This document shows, one piece after another, positions 1 through 5,520 of a stretch of 8,515 bases of DNA. The notes beneath the pieces were generated by a model. The model was given only the letters and a program-made list of their open reading frames with translations. It did no database searches and was not told the DNA's origin. Both the position numbers and the translations under genes were made by a program. Where the stretch lies: the NCBI GenBank assembly GCA_946886725.1, contig CAMPJF010000044.1, positions 1 through 8,515 on the forward strand, read 5' to 3'. The stretch is from an uncultured Candidatus Saccharibacteria bacterium. GTDB lineage: Bacteria > Patescibacteria > Saccharimonadia > Saccharimonadales > UBA6022. The first letter of the stretch is position 1; the number at the start of each line of letters is the position of its first letter.

Positions 1-124
1 GTTCAATATTACCGAGGAAGTTATTCGCTACCTGCTCGTCACTGTTGACGAAAAGGGTCGCAAAGCTCTCGAGGAAGCAAAAGCTAACGCGTCAAACGAT
101 TCTGACGCAAAAGAAGAGGAATAA
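1..124 (+). CDS. rpsF: 30S ribosomal protein bS6, C-terminal fragment
   Basis: Only the last 40 residues are in the window; the 5' end lies upstream. The visible part begins FNITEEVIRYLLV and ends in a charged tail rich in Ala, Asn, Asp and Glu. The segment ITEEVIRYLLVTVDE matches the last beta strand region of bS6 (typically 'xxxVLRYLxVxxE'), and acidic tails are common in bS6. bS6 binds 16S rRNA together with bS18 on the 30S platform. The identification is strongly supported by the ssb and rpsR genes immediately downstream, the classic rpsF-ssb-rpsR order. The stop TAA lies 6 bases before the ssb ATG, and the end of this gene (GAGGA at 116-120) supplies the ssb ribosome binding site, so the two are probably co-translated. 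Confidence 0.88.
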   Translation, partial: FNITEEVIRYLLVTVDEKGRKALEEAKANASNDSDAKEEE

Positions 125-130
125 ACCGAT

Positions 131-577
131 ATGGCTAAAAGTATCAACCAAGTTATTTTGATGGGCCGTTTGACACGTGACCCAGAAATGCGTACGACGT
201 CAACAGGCAAGGCAATTGCTAGCTTCAGTATTGCGGTTGATCGCGGTGGCCAAGAAGATGCAGCTGACTTTTTCGATGTGACTGCATGGGAAAAGCTCGG
301 TGAACTCGTTAACCAGTACCTTAGTAAGGGACGCCGCTGCCTCGTGCAGGGACGTTTGCGCCAAGACAGCTGGGATGACAAAGAAACCGGCAAAAAGCGC
401 ACTAAAGTAGAAGTCGTCGCAACCGACGTTACTTTCCTTGACGGCCCTGGCGGCGAAGGTAGCACGGGCGGTTCGTCTAACTACCAGTCAAATTCTGGTG
501 CATCTAAAAAATCCGACGATGTTGTTATTGAAGACATCGACGACAAACCAATTGATTTAAGTGAGATTCCTTTCTAG
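131..577 (+). CDS. ssb: Single-stranded DNA-binding protein
   Basis: This 148-residue protein binds single-stranded DNA during replication, recombination and repair. The N-terminal OB fold covers about residues 3-108. It has the family landmarks INQVILMGRLTRDPE near the start, FSIAVDR in the middle, FDVTAWEKLGE, and LVQGRLRQDSW, followed by the VEVVATDVTFLD strand. A Gly/Ser/Asn-rich disordered linker follows (about 109-130). The protein ends in an acidic tail with the tip DLSEIPF, equivalent to the canonical DDDIPF tip that recruits SSB-interacting proteins. Length and architecture are normal for a bacterial tetrameric SSB. It sits between rpsF and rpsR, with GAGGA 10 bases before the ATG. 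The tip looks intact, so it is expected to be functional. Confidence 0.97.
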   Translation: MAKSINQVILMGRLTRDPEMRTTSTGKAIASFSIAVDRGGQEDAADFFDVTAWEKLGELVNQYLSKGRRCLVQGRLRQDSWDDKETGKKRTKVEVVATDVTFLDGPGGEGSTGGSSNYQSNSGASKKSDDVVIEDIDDKPIDLSEIPF

Positions 578-599
578 GAACTATTAGGAGAATAATATA

Positions 600-803
600 A
601 TGGCTATCAAGCGATTCAAGAAAGACACGCCAGCATACTTTGACTACAAAGATGTCAAAACATTGCAGCGTTTCATTAACATGTACGGACAAATCGAACC
701 AATTGCAAAGACTGGTCTGAGCGCAAAGCAGCAGCGCCAGCTAGCGACGGCTATCAAGCGTTCGCGTCACTTGGCACTATTGCCATTCGTGACCCAAGGC
801 TAA
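600..803 (+). CDS. rpsR: 30S ribosomal protein bS18
   Basis: This is a 67-residue basic protein of the small-subunit platform, partner of bS6. Family landmarks are the [13 protein letters not shown] segment, then the core [27 protein letters not shown], which closely follows the bS18 consensus for the rRNA-binding helix and its conserved R-x-RxLALLP ending. It lies at the short end of the family range (about 65-80 residues) because the N-terminal extension is minimal. A clear AGGAG at 586-590 stands 9 bases before the ATG. It is the last gene of the rpsF-ssb-rpsR unit, 22 bases after ssb, and is followed by a hairpin that probably ends the transcript. The conserved N-terminal Cys seen in many zinc-binding bS18 proteins is absent; the protein has no cysteine. 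Confidence 0.96.
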   Translation: MAIKRFKKDTPAYFDYKDVKTLQRFINMYGQIEPIAKTGLSAKQQRQLATAIKRSRHLALLPFVTQG

Positions 804-810
804 TTGGTAG

Positions 811-850
811 ATGATATTTGGCAGGTGATTACACACCTGCCATTCATCAT
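811..850 (+). terminator. Hairpin after rpsR, probable transcription terminator
   Basis: A perfect 9-bp stem, TGGCAGGTG (819-827) and CACCTGCCA (834-842), closes the 6-base loop ATTACA. It is extended by a second 5-bp helix, ATGAT (811-815) with ATCAT (846-850), across a symmetric 3x3 internal loop. It lies between rpsR and efp, where the ribosomal operon should end. The downstream sequence is only modestly T-rich (TTTACT), so this is not an ideal intrinsic terminator. It could also act as a processing or stabilising hairpin, or as an attenuator before efp. Confidence 0.55.
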
Positions 851-888
851 TTACTAAACTGGAATATATCAAAAAGGAGACTATTAGC

Positions 889-1449
889 ATGTACCAACCA
901 ACTGATTTAAAAAAAGGCGTCGTCTGCCAGATAGACGGCAAGCCATACCGTGTTGTCGACTACAACCAAAAGGTTATGGGCCGTGGCGGGAGTATCGTGA
1001 ACGTCAAACTTCGTAATCTCATTGACGGCAACATTATTCCGAAGACCTTTAAAGGTCAAGACAAAATTGAGCGTGCCGAAGTGAATACGAAAAATGTTCA
1101 GTACCTATATGCTGCAGGAGAGCTGTTCTATTTTATGGATCCTGTTACCTTCGAGCAATTTGAATTATCTGCCGACACTGTCGACACAGCCGCTGGCTAC
1201 CTCAAAGAAGGTGACGAGCTGGGGATTCAGTTCTTTGGCGATGTTGTTATTAACATCGAGCTACCTAAAAACCTCTATCTTGAAGTGACGTACGCTGAAG
1301 ATGTTGTTAAAGGTGATACCACCAGTAGTGTTCTAAAAGACGCAACGCTTGAAACCGGTATCGTAGTGAAAGTACCGTCGTTCATCAAAACGGGTGATAT
1401 CATCTCTGTCGATACGGCCACTGGTGAATACCGCGAGCGCAAGAAGTAG
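889..1449 (+). CDS. efp: Translation elongation factor P
   Basis: This 186-residue factor binds the ribosome between the P and E sites and relieves stalling at polyproline stretches. Three beta-barrel domains are expected: a KOW-like domain I (about 1-64, with DGKPYRVVDYNQK and VKLRNLIDG), OB domain II (about 65-126), and OB domain III (about 128-186). Domain III contains the family signature TLETGIVVKVPSFIKTGDIISVDTATGEY. The domain I tip loop reads VMGRGGS, which puts Arg32 where E. coli has the modified Lys34 (KPGKGQ). An excellent SD (AAGGAG, 874-879) stands 9 bases before the ATG. The gene appears to be transcribed alone. Its stop is one base from the stop of the convergent minus-strand gene. 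EF-P matters here because the downstream surface protein has a PAPAPAPEP stretch. Confidence 0.97.
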   Translation: MYQPTDLKKGVVCQIDGKPYRVVDYNQKVMGRGGSIVNVKLRNLIDGNIIPKTFKGQDKIERAEVNTKNVQYLYAAGELFYFMDPVTFEQFELSADTVDTAAGYLKEGDELGIQFFGDVVINIELPKNLYLEVTYAEDVVKGDTTSSVLKDATLETGIVVKVPSFIKTGDIISVDTATGEYRERKK

Positions 1450-1450
1450 G

Positions 1451-2530
1451 TTACTGCTTATTCTTCTCGGCTTGGCGATCTAATCGGTCTTGATTTTCGC
1501 GTTCGTACCATTTAAATTCATTAATATTTTTATTCAGATATTCAACGGCTCCTGGGGCTAGTTGATCAATACGATCCAAGATGATCATTATCTTTTTATC
1601 TAAAGGATTAGGCTCTCCATCAAGATTTAAACTAATTTCACCGGTGAAATAGTCCTCTGTTGTCGATGCCACATCTTCTAGGATATTCTTTGTCGCATAC
1701 GCATTGGTGTGATAATCGGCGTTTGGTTGTGATTGAGTCCATTCTTTGTCGGCATATGTATACGAGGGAGGGTTGTTGCTTTCATAGTTGTTGTCGATAT
1801 ACCCGTAGCCTTGGCAGCTGATTTCGTGGACACCGTGGCCGACTATTTCATGGATAATCGTACTTGGTCTGTCAATGTAGTCTAGGCCAAGCTGTACTTC
1901 TTTTGTCGTGGCGTTATAGGTGCCATAGGCACCTTCGAGGCTCTTTACGATGGTAATATCCCCGATATCTAACCGATCAAGCAGGCTCGTCGGGATATAT
2001 TTGATGATCATCATAAAATTCCAAAGTCGTTCTTTGTAATCGACAAGCTCGATATCGTCATCGGCTAGCTGATCTGTGTGTATCGTCAGGCCCATGTTTG
2101 GCTGGGTAAATTTATTGATCGCGTCAGTTGATTCTTGTATCGATGACGCCTCAATCAGTGGATCAATCTGATCGTAGAGTTTTTCGAGGTCAACAACGGT
2201 AAGCTTGTGACGTTCGGCGATCTCGTCAAGCGAATTGGCTGATTGCATAGATTCGTACATGACGGCGATATCAGCAGGGTCGGTAGGTGGCGGACAAAGG
2301 TCTTGGTTGGTTATTGTCAGGAAGTTATTGATGTGATGTCGAGCTAGTGATTCGGCGACTTTTTCAACCGTTGGATCAGGAATTTCACTGGTGTAATAAC
2401 CGGCCATGTATGCATTTGCAGCGAGCGATCCTATCGTTAGGCCTGCGCCAGCTTGCAGGGTCCATTCTGCGCCTTTGCGCAGGCGGCTTTTTGAGGTTTC
2501 TGTAGGTGAAGTGGGTGATTTTTCAGTCAT
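1451..2530 (-). CDS. Membrane-anchored putative zinc metallopeptidase with HExxGH motif
   Basis: The family is not recognised. The protein has 359 residues. A polar Ser/Thr/Pro-rich N-terminus and a basic KSRLRKG patch precede one weak hydrophobic segment (about 20-46). This suggests N-in anchoring or an uncleaved signal, with the rest outside the cell. The segment at about 99-120 (NSLDEIAERHKLTVVDLEKL) is faintly LysM-like. The key motif is STIIHEIVGHGVHE, with HEIVGH at 227-232. This is not HExxH but matches HExxGH, the zinc site of peptidase family M49 (dipeptidyl peptidase III). A second motif, LEDVASTTEDYF, begins with Glu285, 53 residues later, and would suit a gluzincin-type third zinc ligand. 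M49 enzymes are about 700 residues, so this is at most a distant or convergent relative. The ATG at 2530 was chosen because the in-frame TTG at 2584 is the -35 box of a strong promoter. The C-terminus is charged and helical. No clear SD is seen. Confidence 0.72.
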   Translation of the reverse strand: MTEKSPTSPTETSKSRLRKGAEWTLQAGAGLTIGSLAANAYMAGYYTSEIPDPTVEKVAESLARHHINNFLTITNQDLCPPPTDPADIAVMYESMQSANSLDEIAERHKLTVVDLEKLYDQIDPLIEASSIQESTDAINKFTQPNMGLTIHTDQLADDDIELVDYKERLWNFMMIIKYIPTSLLDRLDIGDITIVKSLEGAYGTYNATTKEVQLGLDYIDRPSTIIHEIVGHGVHEISCQGYGYIDNNYESNNPPSYTYADKEWTQSQPNADYHTNAYATKNILEDVASTTEDYFTGEISLNLDGEPNPLDKKIMIILDRIDQLAPGAVEYLNKNINEFKWYERENQDRLDRQAEKNKQ

Positions 2531-2555
2531 GACTTTTGTAACCAAGTATGTTATT

Positions 2556-2584
2556 ATAATAACAAATAAATGTGCATTTGTCAA
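2556..2584 (-). promoter_or_regulatory. Strong extended -10 promoter of the HExxGH protein gene
   Basis: On the minus strand a perfect -35 TTGACA (2584-2579) is followed by exactly 17 bases and the -10 TATTAT (2561-2556), preceded by TG at the extended -10 position (TGT-TATTAT). Transcription should start near 2549, giving a leader of about 19 bases before the ATG at 2530. A TATAAT one register downstream (2558-2553) is an alternative -10 but would need a 20-base spacer. The -35 includes the TTG that a longest-ORF caller would choose as start codon. Confidence 0.8.
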
Positions 2585-2657
2585 GGTGCATATGACTGCA
2601 AGCGCGTACGATTAGGCGTTAATGCCAATAAATCTGTAGAAGGAATATAAACTCACT

Positions 2658-3383
2658 ATGACAAAACAACGACTTGATATCGAATTGACGAAACGCGGAC
2701 TGACGAACAGTCGTTCGCAGTCGGAAAGTTGGGTAAAGCTCGGTAAGGTAACGGTAGATGGCAAGGTAATCACCAAGCCTGGGCATTTCGTACGCGACGA
2801 CAGTGTTATTAAATTGTCTGCAAAAGAGCAATACGTGAGTCGCGCTGGCTTAAAATTAGCCAGTGTCGCCGAAGTGCTGAAGATGGACTTTCGCGATACG
2901 GTCGTTCTTGATGTGGGGAGTAGTACGGGTGGCTTTACGGACTATGCGTTAAAACACGGTGCAAAAAAAGTATATGCTGTCGACGTTGGAACGGATCAGC
3001 TGCACCCAACCCTTAAGGGTCATCCAAAAATTCGCTTGCATGAAAAGACGGACATCCGCGACTTTTACATAAAGCAGGAAACACCCGACATCATCGTGAT
3101 TGACGTGTCGTTTATTAGTTTGCGCGAGATATTGCCACACCTCGTTAACTATTTGAGTAATCAAAATACTCAGATAGCCGCTATGGTAAAACCGCAGTTT
3201 GAAGCTGGAAAAGACCAGACAAATAAAGGCATCATCAAAAATGATGCGATGCGTCGTCAAATTCTCCGTGATTTTGAGATGTGGGCAAAACAGTATTTTG
3301 TCATTAAGGATAAGCGAGACAGTGATGTTGCTGGCGCAAAGGGAAATCAAGAACGTTTCTATCTATTGCAACGGTTAAAATAA
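2658..3383 (+). CDS. tlyA: TlyA-family rRNA 2'-O-methyltransferase
   Basis: This 241-residue protein is related to TlyA, which 2'-O-methylates cytidines of 16S and/or 23S rRNA; older annotations call it hemolysin A. An S4 RNA-binding domain spans about residues 4-60 (QRLDIELTKRGL, SRSQSESWVKLGKVTVDG). An FtsJ/RrmJ-type SAM methyltransferase domain follows. Motif I is DVGSSTGGFTD (85-95), then AVDVGTDQL and DVSFISL. The K-D-K-E catalytic tetrad can be placed at Lys66 (SRAGLKL), Asp149 (VIDVSF), Lys178 (MVKPQFE) and Glu232 (NQERFYLL), so the enzyme looks active. A purine-rich AGAAGGA (2638-2644) precedes the ATG at a rather long 13-base spacing. The gene is divergent from the metallopeptidase-like gene, and no convincing promoter was found in the 73 bases upstream. 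Its stop directly abuts the ychF stop. Confidence 0.94.
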   Translation: MTKQRLDIELTKRGLTNSRSQSESWVKLGKVTVDGKVITKPGHFVRDDSVIKLSAKEQYVSRAGLKLASVAEVLKMDFRDTVVLDVGSSTGGFTDYALKHGAKKVYAVDVGTDQLHPTLKGHPKIRLHEKTDIRDFYIKQETPDIIVIDVSFISLREILPHLVNYLSNQNTQIAAMVKPQFEAGKDQTNKGIIKNDAMRRQILRDFEMWAKQYFVIKDKRDSDVAGAKGNQERFYLLQRLK

Positions 3384-4460
3384 CTAGACGTTAAATCGGA
3401 ACTCAACGACATCACCGGGGCGCATGACATATTCTTTGCCCTCGGTCCGCATCTTGCCAGCGGCTTTGGCGGCTGTTTCACTGCCGGCGGCGATTAAATC
3501 ATCGAAATCGACAATCTGAGCAGCGATAAAGCCACGTTCAAAGTCGCCATGAATAACACCGGCGGCCTGCGGAGCGGTGGAACCTTGTTTAATGGTCCAG
3601 GCTCGGACTTCTTTTGGTCCTGCGGTCAGGTAGCTTTGTAAGCCGAGGGTGTCATATGCGGCGTGAACCATTTGCAGCAGGCCTGTTTCTTTAACGCCGT
3701 AGCTCTCAAGGAGTTCAGTAGCATCATCGGGATCAAGACCTTTAATTTCATCTTCTAGTTTAGCGCATACAAAAATAGTTCGGGCTGGCGCAACCAGCGC
3801 AGTTAGTTCGGCTTTCTTGGCCTCGTCGATCAAAGTATCTTCATCAACATTGAATGCGTAAATGACTGGTTTGGCGGTCAAGAGATGGAGGTCGCCGATA
3901 AATTCATCATTCAAGCTTGGCAATTGCGATAGTGGTGTGCCGGCGTTTAAGTGGGTTAATAACTGTTGAAGGTACTCGAGTCCTGCCCGCGCTGCTGGTT
4001 TGGCTTTGGATTCTTTTTGCAGCTTAGGCAGGCGATTTTCTATGGTCTGGATGTCGGCTAAAATCAGCTCGGTATTGATGACCTCGATGTCATTTTTTGG
4101 GTTGATCTGATCGGCAACGTGAATGACGTCGCCACTTTCAAACGCGCGAACGATATGAACGATTGCTTCGCATTGACGGATATTCGCTAGGAATTTATTG
4201 CCCAGGCCTTCGCCCTTGCTTGCGCCAGCAACCAGGCCAGCAATGTCGACGAAAGTAACTGTCGCGGGGATGATTTTTGTGGCTCCATGCAGATCGGCGA
4301 GCTTTTGCAAACGATCATCAGGAACGGGAACAATTCCCGTGTTCGGCTCGATGGTGGCGAATGGGTAGTTAGCCGCCAAAATGTCATTATTTGTCAGTGC
4401 GTTGAATAGGGTTGATTTGCCGACATTTGGAAGGCCGACGATGCCGATAGATAAACTCAT
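3384..4460 (-). CDS. ychF: Ribosome-binding ATPase YchF (OLA1/Obg family)
   Basis: This is a 358-residue P-loop NTPase that binds ribosomes and, unlike most Obg relatives, hydrolyses ATP; in other bacteria it links translation to stress responses. The N-terminal G domain has the P-loop GLPNVGKS (9-16), switch I around YPFATIEPNTG, the Walker B/G3 segment DIAGLVAGAS (72-81) and GEGLGNKFLANIR. The G4 position reads NVDE (204-207), the NxxE form typical of YchF, in place of the NKxD that selects GTP. An alpha-helical hairpin insert lies at about 130-180, and a C-terminal TGS-like domain at about 275-358 (RAWTIKQGSTAP to GDVVEFRFNV). The ATG at 4460 is used; the longer TTG start at 4505 lies upstream of the promoter -10 and adds 15 residues absent from the family. 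The mRNA is probably leaderless. Confidence 0.96.
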   Translation of the reverse strand: MSLSIGIVGLPNVGKSTLFNALTNNDILAANYPFATIEPNTGIVPVPDDRLQKLADLHGATKIIPATVTFVDIAGLVAGASKGEGLGNKFLANIRQCEAIVHIVRAFESGDVIHVADQINPKNDIEVINTELILADIQTIENRLPKLQKESKAKPAARAGLEYLQQLLTHLNAGTPLSQLPSLNDEFIGDLHLLTAKPVIYAFNVDEDTLIDEAKKAELTALVAPARTIFVCAKLEDEIKGLDPDDATELLESYGVKETGLLQMVHAAYDTLGLQSYLTAGPKEVRAWTIKQGSTAPQAAGVIHGDFERGFIAAQIVDFDDLIAAGSETAAKAAGKMRTEGKEYVMRPGDVVEFRFNV

Positions 4461-4467
4461 ACATTTT

Positions 4468-4476
4468 ATTATACCA
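4468..4476 (-). promoter_or_regulatory. Extended -10 promoter of ychF, leaderless type
   Basis: On the minus strand, TGG followed by a perfect TATAAT (TATAAT at 4473-4468) forms an extended -10 element. Only 7 bases separate the hexamer from the ychF ATG at 4460, so the predicted transcription start falls at about 4461-4460, at or one base before the A of the ATG. No SD is possible in such a message. The -35 position (ACTGTA at a 17-base spacing) is poor, as is often tolerated with extended -10 promoters. Confidence 0.7.
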
Positions 4477-4561
4477 TCAACAGAGGTAAATACAGTGGCG
4501 TTCAAGCATCAAGCCAAGAAGTATCGATAGTATTGAGGCATGCTATTCTATTTCTATAGCC

Positions 4562-4590
4562 TTTGCATAAAGCTTAATGAGGAGTATAGT
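4562..4590 (+). promoter_or_regulatory. Candidate promoter of the prepilin gene
   Basis: TTTGCA (4562-4567), a 17-base spacer and TATAGT (4585-4590) give a reasonable sigma-70-like promoter, 4/6 and 5/6 matches, with a start near 4597 and a 29-base leader. A competing candidate is the extended -10 TGC-TATTCT at 4541-4549, which lacks a -35. The 120-base gap to ychF is shared by the two divergent genes. Confidence 0.42.
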
Positions 4591-4625
4591 AGCCATAACA
4601 TCACAAACGTAACCGGAATTGTAAG

Positions 4626-5258
4626 ATGATTAACAGGGCCTCGCAATCTTCCAGTGGATTTACTATCGTAGAGCTTCTTATTGTAATTGTCGTAATCGGC
4701 ATACTGGCATCGATTTCAGTCGTTGCATTTAATGGTGTGTCATTACGCGCGAATAATTCATCGCGAACTTCGATGGCTAGCCAGATGAAGAAGGTGTTTG
4801 ACATTACGAAAATTGACACTACGATAGGGCAAGTCAAAGCGACTTTACAATATGACACCTGGTACAGGGCGTGTTTAGGGACTGGCTACCCTGATGTGAA
4901 CAGCGATGGGATTAGGGACTGTGCGGCGTATAATGGTAGTCCATTTGTTTCCGAAACTACCAATTTTAACGCGATGCTAGCAAAGACTGCCGCTGTGCCT
5001 TCCATGGCGTCCTATCGTCCTGTCGCTGCAACTAATGGCGATATATACTACGGCCCGTATATATCAAGTATCACGGTAGATGGCGTAGATAGCTTATCGT
5101 TAGAGTATTTTCTTGAGGGTACGAATCAGTTATGTACTCTCGGTCCACTTATTTATATAACAGGTGCTGGTGCAGCGACGCTTACGTCTCAGGGTGAGCC
5201 GCGCTATACGAGTTCAGCAAACGGCATTACAGTTTGTAAAATTCGAGTAGCTACTTAA
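4626..5258 (+). CDS. Type IV prepilin-like protein
   Basis: This 210-residue protein has a class III signal. Its short leader MINRASQSSSG is followed by FTIVELLIVIVVIGILAS, with prepilin peptidase cleavage predicted between Gly11 and Phe12. Glu16 becomes the conserved mature Glu5, and a hydrophobic N-terminal helix (about 13-35) anchors and polymerises the subunit. The globular part has four cysteines (C83, C99, C170, C204), allowing two disulfides. It also has DVNSDGIRD at 90-98, a DxNxDG loop resembling EF-hand-like calcium sites. It could be a major pilin, a minor pilin or a pseudopilin; no pilus machinery genes are in the window to decide. The upstream SD is weak (CCGGAA, about 4613-4618). 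Lower GC and more AT-rich codons than the surface gene downstream are visible by eye. Confidence 0.9.
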   Translation: MINRASQSSSGFTIVELLIVIVVIGILASISVVAFNGVSLRANNSSRTSMASQMKKVFDITKIDTTIGQVKATLQYDTWYRACLGTGYPDVNSDGIRDCAAYNGSPFVSETTNFNAMLAKTAAVPSMASYRPVAATNGDIYYGPYISSITVDGVDSLSLEYFLEGTNQLCTLGPLIYITGAGAATLTSQGEPRYTSSANGITVCKIRVAT

Positions 5259-5288
5259 ATATCGATGCATTTTCCTGCGGGATCAAGT

Positions 5289-5388
5289 GGCCATACTGTC
5301 ACTCGAGCAGTCGCATAGTATAGATGACTGCAGGCTAGGGATAACCTCCCGTATGGCCGTAGCGGTTTTTTCGTGCTACCGGAGGTTA
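5289..5388 (+). other. Structured intergenic region with competing RNA helices
   Basis: Between the prepilin stop and the next promoter lie several perfect complementary segments. P1 pairs GGCCATAC (5289-5296) with GTATGGCC (5351-5358). P2 pairs GCAGTC (5307-5312) with GACTGC (5326-5331). P3 pairs TAACCTCC (5342-5349) with GGAGGTTA (5381-5388), and inside it P4 pairs GTAGC (5359-5363) with GCTAC (5375-5379). P1 and P3 cross each other, so they form a pseudoknot or are mutually exclusive. A run of six T (5366-5371) lies in the P4 loop, 7 bases after P1. The region may be a 3' UTR terminator or processing structure of the pilin mRNA, or a small RNA. No known RNA family was recognised. Confidence 0.4.
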
Positions 5389-5393
5389 CGCTA

Positions 5394-5422
5394 TTTACAA
5401 ATTACAATAAAAATGCTATTAT
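5394..5422 (+). promoter_or_regulatory. Strong promoter of the LAxTG surface protein gene
   Basis: TTTACA (5394-5399, 5/6 to consensus), a 17-base spacer and TATTAT (5417-5422, 5/6) with TGC in the extended -10 position. The predicted start is near 5429, giving a leader of about 92 bases before the TTG start codon at 5521. Confidence 0.72.
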
Positions 5423-5430
5423 AGTCAGCA

Positions 5431-5480
5431 ATGTGCTGTTTTTTAGCATATGGATCAACACGGTGTTTTGCCGTTTGTCC
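5431..5480 (+). promoter_or_regulatory. Two leader hairpins upstream of the surface protein
   Basis: Immediately after the predicted transcription start, hairpin 1 pairs ATGTGCT (5431-5437) with AGCATAT (5445-5451), 7 bp with one G-U, around the loop GTTTTTT. Hairpin 2 pairs 5452-5463 with 5471-5480 (GGA, CAA and ACGG against CCGT, TTG and TCC, with single-base bulges at 5455 and 5459) around the loop TGTTTTG. Both loops are U-rich. They could stabilise the mRNA 5' end, bind a protein, or control translation. ACCT at 5487-5490 could also pair with AGGT of the SD. The function is unknown. Confidence 0.45.
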
Positions 5481-5505
5481 TTGAAAACCTATTCGTAATA
5501 TATGA

Positions 5506-5516
5506 AAGGAGGTGAT
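5506..5516 (+). promoter_or_regulatory. Near-perfect Shine-Dalgarno that fixes the TTG start
   Basis: AAGGAGGTGAT matches the complement of the 16S rRNA 3' end over 11 bases. The AGGAGG core (5507-5512) is 8 bases before TTG at 5521. The in-frame GTG at 5512-5514 lies inside this element and therefore cannot be its start codon. A strong SD paired with a weak TTG codon suggests high but tunable expression. Confidence 0.85.
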
Positions 5517-5520
5517 TGTT

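Noticed and set aside
2470..2500. Twin-arginine-like export signal (SRLRKG) in the HExxGH protein
   Set aside because: There is no consecutive RR pair and the hydrophobic stretch is weak and long, so a Tat signal is not supported; ordinary membrane anchoring is more likely.
2585..2657. Promoter for tlyA in the divergent gap
   Set aside because: Hexamers such as TTGTCA and TACGAT are present but at impossible spacing; nothing convincing could be assigned.
2949..3350. 133-codon minus-strand frame inside tlyA
   Set aside because: It lies fully opposite the conserved methyltransferase domain of tlyA and shows no family features.
4577..4612. Possible 11-codon leader peptide upstream of the prepilin (ATG AGG AGT, ending ACG TAA)
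   Set aside because: It overlaps the candidate -10 TATAGT, has no SD, and shows no regulatory codon pattern.
5340..5390. tRNA-like fold in the structured intergenic region
   Set aside because: No T-loop consensus, anticodon arm or acceptor stem of proper length could be drawn; only the helices listed as P1-P4 are supported.
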